Under the pieces are notes generated by a model, which saw only the letters and a list, made by a program, of their open reading frames with translations, had not been told where the DNA came from and made no database searches. 64,000 nt of DNA from Chitinophagaceae bacterium (lineage in GTDB: Bacteria; Bacteroidota; Bacteroidia; Chitinophagales; Chitinophagaceae), in contig JAHBTL010000029.1 of assembly GCA_019638615.1 (NCBI GenBank), forward strand, positions 1 to 64,000, given 5' to 3'. The translations under genes were made by a program, and so were the position numbers. Below are positions 53,519 through 62,600 of this stretch, in pieces; the first letter of the stretch is position 1, and every line of letters begins with the position of its first letter.

Positions 53519-54787
53519 TCAGTCCAGCAGCTTATCCAGCCCTTCCTGCTCAAAAATAATTTTACCCAGCTTAAGATCGCACCAGCCCTGCTTTAATTGA
53601 TAGGTATAGCCCGGTTTCCCCTCGTCCAGCCTGTAGTCTATATATAAGGCATGAATATCCCCGTCGATACCCGGGGCAATATCCCGGAGCTGGTGCAGGT
53701 GTGTGGATACGATGAAATATGATTTTTTAAACCGGGTCATTCCTTTTAAAGTCCGGTGAGACAGGTCTATGGCATCTTCGATATTGGTTCCGGAGAACAA
53801 TTCATCAAAAACGGCAAAGCAGCTTTTCCCTTCAACGGCGTCCGTCAATACCTGTTTTAAGGTTTTTATTTCAGTCATAAAATGGCTGTATCCATTCCCG
53901 ATATCATCTGTATGATGAATGGCGACCGAAATGGTATGGAACCAGGGGATTTTACAATAGTCTGCCGGCACTCCTAATCCAAGATGAGCCATATACACAC
54001 AAAGTCCCACAGCTTTGAGAAGCGTAGACTTGCCCGACATATTGGGGCCTGTGAGAAGCGATATATTCTTGTTCAGAGGAAGGTCATTTTTTACCGGATC
54101 TTTCAGCAGCGGATGATAAAGTCCCTGTATCTCAAATTCGTTGTCTGAAAATTCAGGGAACTGAAATCCTTTTTTCTGTATGCCTGTCGCGACAGACATA
54201 TATGCTTCCAGCAGAAATAAATCATTCCAGAAGTTCTCCCAATTGCCATTGCCGGCATTGCTATGGATAACCGTTGTAAGGTGCAGGATATCTTTTATCG
54301 ACAATCCTTTTTCTCTCGACAGGTGCTCATAGGTTTCCAGTTGCAGGCCTGAAAGAAAAGAAGACAGGCTCCTGATCTTTTGCCCGAAGCCCACTGGAAA
54401 AGACGATGGGTTGAGTAAACCAAAATAACTTTTTCGAATTTTATTCAGCAAGAGCACTGCTTGTGTTAACCTGCCCGCTTCGGCGTATCGCTTTTTTTTA
54501 TTCAGAAGAAAACCAAACCAGGTATGCCCGGTGGAGGAAAGGTTGTTGAAGTGGTTGATATAGCTGTACACTTCATTGAATTCGGCTCTTCCATAAGCGG
54601 GTAAAACAGGCATTTTAGCTTGCGCGATCAATCCTTTTAAAATACCCTGTCTTTCCTTTATTTCCTCCAGGGTAGAGGGGATCGTGGTAAAAACAGATAT
54701 CATTACGTCCAGCGAGTGGTCATTGTTCAGAAAATCCAGCAAGGGAAGTATATCTTCCTTAAAATGCAAGTCTTTAATATTGATCAT
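53519..54787 (-). CDS. MutS-family ATPase (short form)
   Basis: 422 residues. It has the MutS lever/core-like helical part (STLEEIKERQGILKGLIAQAKMP) and the ABC-type ATPase: Walker A GPNMSGKST (247-255), ABC-like Q-loop and Walker B VFDELFSGTN (about 327), H-loop STHLHQL. It lacks the N-terminal mismatch-binding domain and connector, so it is not a standard MutS. Short MutS-like proteins in Bacteroidota are of unknown role (membrane-anchored and soluble versions exist). No Smr nuclease domain is attached. Confidence 0.85.
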   Translation of the reverse strand: MINIKDLHFKEDILPLLDFLNNDHSLDVMISVFTTIPSTLEEIKERQGILKGLIAQAKMPVLPAYGRAEFNEVYSYINHFNNLSSTGHTWFGFLLNKKKRYAEAGRLTQAVLLLNKIRKSYFGLLNPSSFPVGFGQKIRSLSSFLSGLQLETYEHLSREKGLSIKDILHLTTVIHSNAGNGNWENFWNDLFLLEAYMSVATGIQKKGFQFPEFSDNEFEIQGLYHPLLKDPVKNDLPLNKNISLLTGPNMSGKSTLLKAVGLCVYMAHLGLGVPADYCKIPWFHTISVAIHHTDDIGNGYSHFMTEIKTLKQVLTDAVEGKSCFAVFDELFSGTNIEDAIDLSHRTLKGMTRFKKSYFIVSTHLHQLRDIAPGIDGDIHALYIDYRLDEGKPGYTYQLKQGWCDLKLGKIIFEQEGLDKLLD

Positions 54788-54924
54788 ACAGTGAACGGGG
54801 CTGCAACAAATCTAAAATATCAAATCTTAAAAACAGTCAGTTCCCGTTTTGTTTTTGTGAAATAATTACTAAATTGGTTCTGCTTCAAAAATTAAGATAG
54901 GATGTACCCTAAAAGCGCATACTG

Positions 54925-55752
54925 ATGGAAATTGTAACCTGGATGCTCATTGCTGCTAATATCATCGTATCCTACACGGGCTTTAAAGATCCCGCTTTTT
55001 TTGCCCGGTATTCCTTTGAGGTCGATAAAATACTGATCTATAAAGATTATAAACGCATCATTACGTCCGGGTTTTTGCATGTAAGCTGGATGCATCTCAT
55101 TTTCAATATGCTTTCGCTTTATTTTTTCAGCGGGGGACTCGAATCCTACCTCGGCGTTTTTAAATTCCTGGTCATCTATTTCGGAAGCCTGGTGTGCGGC
55201 AATCTTTTTTCATTATTCGTTCACAAAAAGCACGACAGCTATAGTTCTGTAGGAGCATCGGGAGCCGTATGCGGCATTATATTCGCTGCCATAGCCTTGT
55301 TTCCCGGGCTTAATATAGGACTGTTCTTTATTCCGATACCTGCATGGATCTATGGGATTGTGTTTGTGCTCTATTCCATATATGCCATTCGTTCGCGCAA
55401 AGAAAATATCGGGCACGAGGCGCACCTCGGCGGGGCTTTGGCAGGTCTGATCATCGCCATACTCATGGAGCCTTCTGCATTACTTACCAATTACATTACC
55501 ATCCTGCTCATTTTTGTACCTTCTGCCGCATTCATATACATCATTCTTACAAAGCCGCAAATGTTATATATCGATAATTACTTTCATCGTACCAACCGCA
55601 ACTTTTATTCAATAGATCACTCATACAATGCTCAAAAAATGGATGTGCAGAAACGCGTTGATAAAATATTAGAGAAGATACACCAAAAGGGAATGAAGAG
55701 CCTTACCCAGCGCGAGCGCGAAATACTGGATGAATACTCAAAAAAGCAATGA
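54925..55752 (+). CDS. Rhomboid-family intramembrane serine protease
   Basis: 275 residues, six or seven helices. Catalytic Ser112 lies in GASGAVCG and the partner His in AHLGGALAG (His167). Also the conserved loop HVSWMHLIFNMLSLYFF. It cleaves transmembrane proteins within the bilayer. The C-terminal cytosolic tail (KMDVQKRVDKILEKIHQKGMKSLTQREREILDEY) is a common Bacteroidota extension. First of a plus-strand series leading to RDD and MBL genes. Confidence 0.9.
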   Translation: MEIVTWMLIAANIIVSYTGFKDPAFFARYSFEVDKILIYKDYKRIITSGFLHVSWMHLIFNMLSLYFFSGGLESYLGVFKFLVIYFGSLVCGNLFSLFVHKKHDSYSSVGASGAVCGIIFAAIALFPGLNIGLFFIPIPAWIYGIVFVLYSIYAIRSRKENIGHEAHLGGALAGLIIAILMEPSALLTNYITILLIFVPSAAFIYIILTKPQMLYIDNYFHRTNRNFYSIDHSYNAQKMDVQKRVDKILEKIHQKGMKSLTQREREILDEYSKKQ

Positions 55753-55799
55753 TACACTTCCACTACAAATCATGATCCCTGCACTCAAAACTTAAAATT

Positions 55800-56270
55800 A
55801 TGAATGAAACCAATGAGGACTTACTCACAGGCATAGAAATGCACCTTGTAAAAGCATCTACCGGTAAAAGATTTGCCAATTTTCTGATAGACACCATTGT
55901 GTTGTACTTTATAATGGGGCTTATTTATACGGCAATTGCATTGGTCGATCCCGATATGTGGACATGGATGGAGGCTGACCAGGTGTTAGCCCGGGTGATC
56001 AACTGGCTTATAGACGCTGTGCTTTTCGGAAGTCTTATGGGATTAATTGAAACGATCACCAAAGGCAGGTCGCCGGGGAAATTAATCACGGGTACAAAGG
56101 CTATACAACAGGACGGGAATCCGATTACTGCGTCAGAAGCATTTGCGCGTGGGTTTATCAGAATGGTACCATTCGAGGCATTTAGCGCCCTGGGCTCTCC
56201 CTGTTATCCCTGGCACGACAAGTGGACAAAAACATATGTCATAGATATAAAAGAGTCTGCATTGATGTAG
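55800..56270 (+). CDS. RDD-family membrane protein
   Basis: 156 residues. The pattern of this family is visible: KRFANFLIDTIVLYF in the first helix (R, D in R-x3-x3-D form), then KGRSPGKLITGTKAIQQDGNPITASEAFARGFIRMVPFE, ending HDKWTKTYVID. About three helices. RDD proteins are of uncertain role, some are linked to ion transport or osmotic response. 47 bp behind the rhomboid gene. Confidence 0.85.
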   Translation: MNETNEDLLTGIEMHLVKASTGKRFANFLIDTIVLYFIMGLIYTAIALVDPDMWTWMEADQVLARVINWLIDAVLFGSLMGLIETITKGRSPGKLITGTKAIQQDGNPITASEAFARGFIRMVPFEAFSALGSPCYPWHDKWTKTYVIDIKESALM

Positions 56271-56295
56271 GATGATTCCTTATTTTTGAGATGTT

Positions 56296-57117
56296 ATGCC
56301 GCTTTACATCGCATCTTTAAATTCGGGTAGTAATGGTAACTGTTATTATGTTGGCAACAGCAATGAGGCCATACTCATTGATGCCGGCATTTCGTGCAGG
56401 GAAACTGAAAAACGCATGAACCGGCTTGGGCTTTCCATGAACAAGGTGAAAGCTATTTTTGTAAGTCATGAGCATGGCGACCACATAACAGGTGTGCCCG
56501 GATTGTCAAAGAAATACAGGCTGCCCGTTTACATTACGCATTCCACCCTGCAGGCAGCGGGGATACCCGTTGAAAAAGAGCTGGTGCGGGAATTTATACC
56601 GGATGTGCCGGTTACCGTGGGAGCGCTTGATGTCATTCCTTTTGTTAAGCTGCACGATGCACAGGACCCTCATAGCTTTATGATAACGGCAGGTGATACA
56701 CGGGTTGGTGTATTTACCGATATCGGCAACATTTGCAAAAAAGTAGTTCACTATTTCTCACAGTGTAATTGTGTTTTTCTGGAGAGTAATTATTGCGAGG
56801 ATATGCTGATGCAAGGTTCTTACCCCTGGCATCTGAAAAAAAGGATCAGCGGTGGTAATGGTCATCTGTCCAATAAGCAGGCGCTTGAGCTATTCATCCG
56901 GCACAGAAGCGCGGGGCTTTCCCATCTTATTCTTTCCCACCTGTCTAAGAATAATAACCGGCCCGAGCTGGTGGAAACAATGTTTAAAGAAGCCGCCGGG
57001 GAAACGGAAGTGGTGGTAGCGTCGCGGTACAGGGAAACCGCGGTTTATTGTATTGATGGCAAGCCGCAGCGTCCTGCACCTGCTGCCCTGCGCAGCTTCC
57101 CCATTGCTGTACAATAG
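56296..57117 (+). CDS. MBL-fold metallo-hydrolase, YycJ-like
   Basis: 273 residues. Zn motif HEHGDH at 58-63, preceded by a canonical beta-lactamase-fold start (SLNSGSNGNCYYVGNSNEAILIDAGISCRETEKRM). Further ligands in FTDIGN and HLILSHLSKNNNRPELV. This is the YycJ/WalJ type, an exonuclease-like or RNA-processing family member in Firmicutes; the activity here is unknown. The proline-rich tail (QRPAPAALRSF) is extra. Confidence 0.88.
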   Translation: MPLYIASLNSGSNGNCYYVGNSNEAILIDAGISCRETEKRMNRLGLSMNKVKAIFVSHEHGDHITGVPGLSKKYRLPVYITHSTLQAAGIPVEKELVREFIPDVPVTVGALDVIPFVKLHDAQDPHSFMITAGDTRVGVFTDIGNICKKVVHYFSQCNCVFLESNYCEDMLMQGSYPWHLKKRISGGNGHLSNKQALELFIRHRSAGLSHLILSHLSKNNNRPELVETMFKEAAGETEVVVASRYRETAVYCIDGKPQRPAPAALRSFPIAVQ

Positions 57118-57133
57118 CTTACCTTGTTTTGAT

Positions 57134-57562
57134 TTACCCTCTCCTATTTTCTATGCGTATATTTTCGCGGATCGTATCCCAGTATTCTTTTCCATATTCC
57201 ACCAGTATTTCTTCACCCGGCCGGATGTTTTTTACGGCATGAATAAAAACTTTTTTCCCCTTTACTTTATACACACAATTGTTTTTTAAATGTTTTACTT
57301 TTTCCAGCCCGGCGGCGTCGTTGGCATATCTTGCAAGCGCATGTAAATGCGGCTGGGCATTGATCACCCTGTTCCGTGATACATAATAAATATAACCGTT
57401 GTTCCAGTCATTTTTGGCTTCATTCCAGGTAGTGATCACTCCGGTATATTCTACTATATCTGTTCCTGCGGGAATAAATACACGCGTAAACAATCCTTTC
57501 CCAGCATTGGGAAGCCCCGATACTTTTACTTCAAGGGCGTCTTCACTAACGTTGTGTTTCAT
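57134..57562 (-). CDS. SET domain-containing protein
   Basis: 142 residues from the Met at 57562 (MKHNVSEDALEVKVSGLP); the frame from 57580 adds six residues. SET pattern: KGLFTRVFIPAGTDIVEYTGVI, then an N-H-like segment seen as LARYANDAAG, then IRPGEEILVEYGKEYW with the catalytic Tyr. SET proteins are protein lysine methyltransferases, mainly eukaryotic, with some in Bacteroidota and chlamydiae. No accessory domains. Substrate unknown. Convergent with the MBL gene. Confidence 0.8.
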   Translation of the reverse strand: MKHNVSEDALEVKVSGLPNAGKGLFTRVFIPAGTDIVEYTGVITTWNEAKNDWNNGYIYYVSRNRVINAQPHLHALARYANDAAGLEKVKHLKNNCVYKVKGKKVFIHAVKNIRPGEEILVEYGKEYWDTIRENIRIENRRG

Positions 57563-57838
57563 AAAACCTGAAATATACAATGGAAAACAACAAAAACTGC
57601 TATACCTGTGTAAAATTTACCAGCCATGCGCCGGTTTATAAAAGTCGCTTTTAGGAATGTGAGGCCGTAGAGTTATTTCTACGGTTAACAGGTAAAGCAG
57701 GTTGATATGATTGCTTTTTCCCGTTTGAATATTACGGCAGGGTTTATGCAGTTGTAAACAGAGATCAATAGTTTGAATGCGTAATGGCTCACGGCGCCTG
57801 TTACATCCTTATGGCATAACATAAAACCAGTTTCTTGC
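57563..57838. other. Gene-free spacer
   Basis: About 275 bp with no ORF of interest and no strong palindrome. It separates the SET gene and the small plus-strand gene. Confidence 0.45.
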
Positions 57839-58114
57839 ATGGAATACTTTGGTATAACATTCAAAATCGATGAGGAAGATATAGTTGCTTTGGTGATAAA
57901 GCGGCAATCGCCGGAGGAAATTGTTTATTACGCTCATATTAACAGGGACATAGCTCCTTTGAAAAATCCCCAGCAGTTTAGTTTTGTGGACGGAGCGTTT
58001 AATGAAGCATTACCCGATAAGCTGGAAGGAACGCCCGGATTGCGGAAGGCTATCTGGACGGAAATATATAAAAAAGAGCAGCCGGTTTTAACAGAGCGGG
58101 CAAACCATAAGTAA
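57839..58114 (+). CDS. Small conserved-looking hypothetical protein
   Basis: 91 residues (MEYFGITFKIDEEDIVALVIKR). Alternating beta strands and a helix, ending with basic residues; no motif or signal peptide. Frame has codon use like the neighbouring genes and a plausible ATG, so it is probably real. No function suggested. The dispersed repeat copy 3 begins about 20 bp downstream. Confidence 0.5.
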   Translation: MEYFGITFKIDEEDIVALVIKRQSPEEIVYYAHINRDIAPLKNPQQFSFVDGAFNEALPDKLEGTPGLRKAIWTEIYKKEQPVLTERANHK

Positions 58115-58129
58115 GGATGCAAGTTTTTC

Positions 58130-58350
58130 CGGAGAAAAATATATCAGGGTTCTGTTGCTGAGTTCACAGTAGTACTAAAGTTTGATCAGGGCGCTCCCGA
58201 AATCGGCCGTAGTCGATTTCGGGCGGCTTTTTGGTTACTTTTTTCCGCAAAAAAGTAACAAAGAAACTAGCACCCAGCATTGCTTAAAAAGAAAACGAGT
58301 TTTATAAGCAACAAACCTGTAGTTCATACTTCAGTGGTAAACATATAACT
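58130..58350 (+). repeat. Dispersed repeat with hairpin payload, copy 3
   Basis: ATCAGGGTTCTGTTGCTGAG, TTCACAGTAGTACTAAAG, then payload hairpin CCCGAAATCG-GCCGTAGT-CGATTTCGGG, then CGGCTTTTTGGTTACTTTTT and CCGCAAAAAAGTAACAAAG, then AACGAGTTTTATAAGCAACA. The shortest and cleanest of the three copies. Confidence 0.8.
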
Positions 58351-58445
58351 GAATAATATGTCATTGACAACATTCATTCCTCTTCCGGCATATTTTTCCT
58401 GGCATGAAATTTTAAATGAATATCATACGAAAATTTAACTGAGCC

Positions 58446-59015
58446 ATGAAAAAAACAGCTTCGGTCATAGCAGTCTTAATGATTCTTTCGGCATGCAATC
58501 ATTCCGGGAAAGACCCGGTTGAAAAGGCGGATTCAGCAAATGCAGCCTTCCGCAATGCTATGCCCCGGGAACTTTTGCAGGCGGATAAAGAAACAGCAAA
58601 CTTTCTGGTAGAAGCTGCCGAATCATCTGTTCTGCAATCGCAGATGAGTGAGCTGGCTTTTCAAAAAGGATTGAACCAGCAACTGAAAAGTTTTGCAGGC
58701 AAAATGATGCACGATCATAGCCTCATGAATGAATCAATTAAAAAACTTGCAGAGAGGCTGCAGGTGACCGTGCCCCATGAACCAGGTGATAATAATCAAA
58801 AGAGAATACAGGAATTAAAAGCAAAGGATACCAGGGATTTTGACAGGGAGTTGACAGACGCGATGGTACACATACATGAAGATGAGCTGGGTTTATTCAA
58901 CAGCGCTTCCAAAAAAGTAAACAATGCCGATGTAAAATCTTTTATAGATAACGGATTGCCGCAACTGAAGCTTCACCTCGACTCCTTAAAGCTGCTTCAG
59001 AAAATATTGAGATAA
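58446..59015 (+). CDS. DUF4142 domain lipoprotein
   Basis: 189 residues. Lipoprotein signal MKKTASVIAVLMILSAC with N-H-S-G after the Cys. DUF4142 helical bundle follows: NFLVEAAESSVLQSQMSELAFQKGLNQQLKSFAGKMMHDHSLMNESIKKL, with conserved M-x-x-D-H. Family is a ferritin-like four-helix bundle, mostly periplasmic and of unknown activity; here the HDH motif may bind metal. Followed 18 bp later by an iron-permease-like gene, which fits a link to iron but does not prove it. Confidence 0.8.
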   Translation: MKKTASVIAVLMILSACNHSGKDPVEKADSANAAFRNAMPRELLQADKETANFLVEAAESSVLQSQMSELAFQKGLNQQLKSFAGKMMHDHSLMNESIKKLAERLQVTVPHEPGDNNQKRIQELKAKDTRDFDRELTDAMVHIHEDELGLFNSASKKVNNADVKSFIDNGLPQLKLHLDSLKLLQKILR

Positions 59016-59033
59016 AAAACAGGCATTTATTAT

Positions 59034-59474
59034 ATGAACAATAAAAAATTACCCGCTGAAAAGAATCGTATACAGGTGGTGTTTAACCGTATTGCAATAT
59101 GGGTTACTCAAAAAACCGGTACTCCTGCCGCATTTATCATTGCATTGTCACTTATATTCCTGTGGCTGATTTCGGGTCCTCTCTTTGGCTTTTCAGATAC
59201 ATGGCAGCTTATTATTAATACCGGTACCACCATCATCACTTTTTTAATGGTGTTTATTATACAGCAGTCTCAAAACAAGGATACAGCCGCTATTCAGCTT
59301 AAATTAAATGAGTTAATTGCATGTAATGAAAATGCCAGCAACAGGCTGGTTGATATTGAAGATCTCACAGAGGATGAGCTTAAAGTATTAAAGAAGTTTT
59401 ATGTAAAACTCTCGCAAAAGGCCAAAAAGGAAAGTGATTTGCATAGTTCTCACTCATTGGATGAGGCTGAATGA
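59034..59474 (+). CDS. Low-affinity iron permease-like protein
   Basis: 146 residues. Two helices with the family pattern FNRIAIWVTQKTGTPAAFIIALSLIFLWLISGPLFGFSDTWQLIINTGTTIITFLMVFIIQQSQNKD, then a cytosolic coiled-coil-like tail (LKLNELIACNENASNRLVDIEDL). Bacterial members are short relatives of yeast FET4 and whether they move iron is not established. 18 bp behind the DUF4142 lipoprotein. Confidence 0.8.
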   Translation: MNNKKLPAEKNRIQVVFNRIAIWVTQKTGTPAAFIIALSLIFLWLISGPLFGFSDTWQLIINTGTTIITFLMVFIIQQSQNKDTAAIQLKLNELIACNENASNRLVDIEDLTEDELKVLKKFYVKLSQKAKKESDLHSSHSLDEAE

Positions 59475-59650
59475 GGTCACCGTATAAAGCCGGTAATGCG
59501 GAGAATTTTCCACACCCCGGATAATAAAAGTTTTTCTTACGGAATATTTTTCCTGATTCGTTCGGGTATGCCTGCCTGTATTTGCAAGGCATGATTATTG
59601 GCGCTGAATCAGGAGTAAAGCCAAAAACATGGAAATGAAGCAGTAATAAG
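59475..59650. other. Spacer before the glucan synthase
   Basis: About 175 bp with no ORF. Contains TGCCTGCCTGTATTTGCAAGGCATG (imperfect palindrome near 59569-59593). It probably carries the promoter of the next gene; no clear TAnnTTTG core noticed. Confidence 0.4.
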
Positions 59651-62600
59651 ATGAAGTTATATAATAAAAAAGCGCGTAAGGAAAGATTATCAGAATCATT
59701 ACCACAGGCCATATCTTCTTTTACAAGGAACCTGCTTACACCTTTGTTTTCTCATAATGTTTTCGACAGGTATTCGGATGAAAAGGCACCCCTGCGTTCG
59801 GAACTTTTTACCCAGCAGCAAATGGAACAGCTTGCCCGTTCCATGGCCAGGCAGCATATCCTTATAAAAGGACAACCTTCCGAACGAATGCTGAAAAGAT
59901 TAAATGAAAATGAGGCCGTGCTGGTAGAAGTGCACCAGTTACTTACAGAAACGGTAAAAATAAACAGACGAATTGTCCCTGCGGGTGAGTGGCTGCTCGA
60001 TAATTTTTATCTTATAGAAGAGCAGATTTATACAGGAAAAAAACATCTCCCCAAAAAATACAGCAAAGGGTTGCCCCAGCTCGCAAATGGTTCATCAGCC
60101 GGACTGCCCCGCGTTTATGATATGATCGTTGAGCTCATATCGCACAGTGATGGGAGGGTGGATATGGAAAGCCTGAGTGAATTTATTCGTGCATACCAGT
60201 CTGTAATATCGCTTCAACTGGGCGAGCTGTGGGCTATTCCCATTATGCTCAGGCTTGCATTGATTGAAAACCTTCGTCGCCTTTCTACACAAATAGCAAT
60301 CGATATCCTGCATAAGAACCAGGCGGATTACTGGGCAGACCGGATGATAGAAACGGCTGAGAAAAAACCAAGAGACCTGGTAGTAATCATTGCGGATATG
60401 GCAAAGTCGAATCCCCCTGTTGAGGGCTCGTTTGTAGCAGAGCTGATCCGAAGATTGCAGGGCAGGGGTGCATCGTTGGCATTGCCCCTGAGTTGGATTG
60501 AGCAGCAATTGCAGGACACGGGCATTACAAGCAATGAAATCGTAAACATAGAAAACCAAAAACAGGCAGTACAGCAGGTATCGGTAAGCAACAGCATTGG
60601 CAGCATGCGCTTCCTTAATAATACCGACTGGAGAGGATTTGTAGAACGGGAAAGCATCGTTGAAAAAATCCTTTCGGAAGATCCTTCCCATGTATATGCG
60701 GAAATGGATTTTTACACAAAGGATCGTTACCGTCATGTTGTTGAGCAGGTATCTAAATACAGCACATTAACGGAAGAACAGGTGGCGCGCCTGGCGATTG
60801 AATTTTCCCGGGGCGACGGCCGGCTTGGACATGTAGGGTATTATCTTATTGATAAAGGGATAGAAAAAGTGGAGACGGCTGCAGATGTACGTTTACCTTT
60901 TACAAAGCGTTTGCGAAAAAAAGCTTCCGGTACCGCATTGCTGAATTACATCCTGGCAATTGCTGCGGGAACATCTTTGCTCGTATGGCCTTTAATAAGC
61001 TTTGCAAATTACGCGTATACATGGCAGTTAGTGTTGTTTGTAATAGTGTGTATCCTGGCTGTAAGCCAGTCCGTAACCGTAATGGTAAACTGGGTATGTA
61101 CTTTGTTCATACGCCCCAATCCTTTGCCAAGGATGAACTTTGCAGCAGGAATTCCTGAAAGCTGCAGGACGCTGGTAGTTGTACCGGCAATGCTTTCGGG
61201 CATTAAGGAGATTGACGAATTAACCGAAGCGCTGGAAGTTCGCTTCGTAGCCAACCGGGGTAAAAATATTCACTTTGCGTTATTGAGTGATTTTACTGAT
61301 GCCGGTACGCAAAACACGCCGGCAGATGAGGTGTTGCTGGAACACGCCATAAAAAGGATAGAGGAGTTATGTAATAAATACGCTGAAGCGGCGCCTGGGG
61401 CTTTTATGTTTTTCCATCGCCCGCGTGTATGGAATGCCCGTGAAAAAAAATGGATGGGATATGAAAGAAAGCGTGGCAAGCTTGAACAGTTAAATGCCTT
61501 GCTGAGAGGAGATGCTTCCCACTTTATGACAGTGATAGGCGATCAGGCAATCTTTTCCCTTATTAAATATATCATTACTCTAGATTCGGATACCAGGCTT
61601 CCCAGGGAAGCTGCCTGGAAGATGGCTGCAACGCTTGCCCATCCGCTGAATAAAGCAGTATACAATGATAACAAGAAAAGAGTCACGGAAGGTTATACGA
61701 TCCTTCAGCCCCGGGTGTCAAACAGCCTGCCTGGCGCTACTGCATCTTTTTATGCGCGTATCCATGGCAATGAGCCCGGCATTGATCCATATACCCGGAT
61801 CACATCAGATGTATACCAGGATCTTTTTGCCGAAGGGTCATTTATTGGCAAAGGCATTTACGAGATAGACATGTTCAGTAAGGCGCTGGAAAAAAGATTT
61901 CCTGAGAACAGGATTTTAAGCCATGACCTTATTGAAGGGGCTTATGCGCGTGCCGGCTTTTTAAGCGATGTACAATTGTATGAAGAATACCCCGGGTCTT
62001 ATTTTACTGATATGAAACGCCGCCACAGGTGGATAAGGGGTGATTGGCAGATTGCAGCATGGCTATTTCCCCAAGTGCCGGCGCCAGAAAAACAATTCAG
62101 GAAAAATCCATTGTCCGCCCTGTCAAAGTGGAAAATCTTCGATAATCTCAGGCGCAGCCTGGCACCCATAGCATTGTTGTTATTATTGATCAATGGCTGG
62201 GTTACCGGTAGGGGTTTGTGGTGGACATGTATTACTGTATTCCTTTTGATGCTACCGGTTTTGGTAAGGCTGCTGTATGAATTATGCAACAAGCCGGCTG
62301 ATATCGATTTTTACCGGCATATCCTCTATACACTGCAAAATACACGCGATACCTTTTACCGGTCATTACTGGACTTTGTGTTTATACCTTATGAAGCATA
62401 TCTGAACGCGCATGCTATCCTGCTTACTGTATGGCGTATGTTTATTTCGAAGAAAAGATTACTGGAATGGAATCCGTACCGGTCATCCTCTTCCCGTTAT
62501 AACACATCTTCTCTTGCTTCCTCGTACGCAACTATGTGGATAGCCCCTTTTTTTTCTATGGCATTGGGCGCATACCTGTGGTATATTCCATCGTCCGAAA

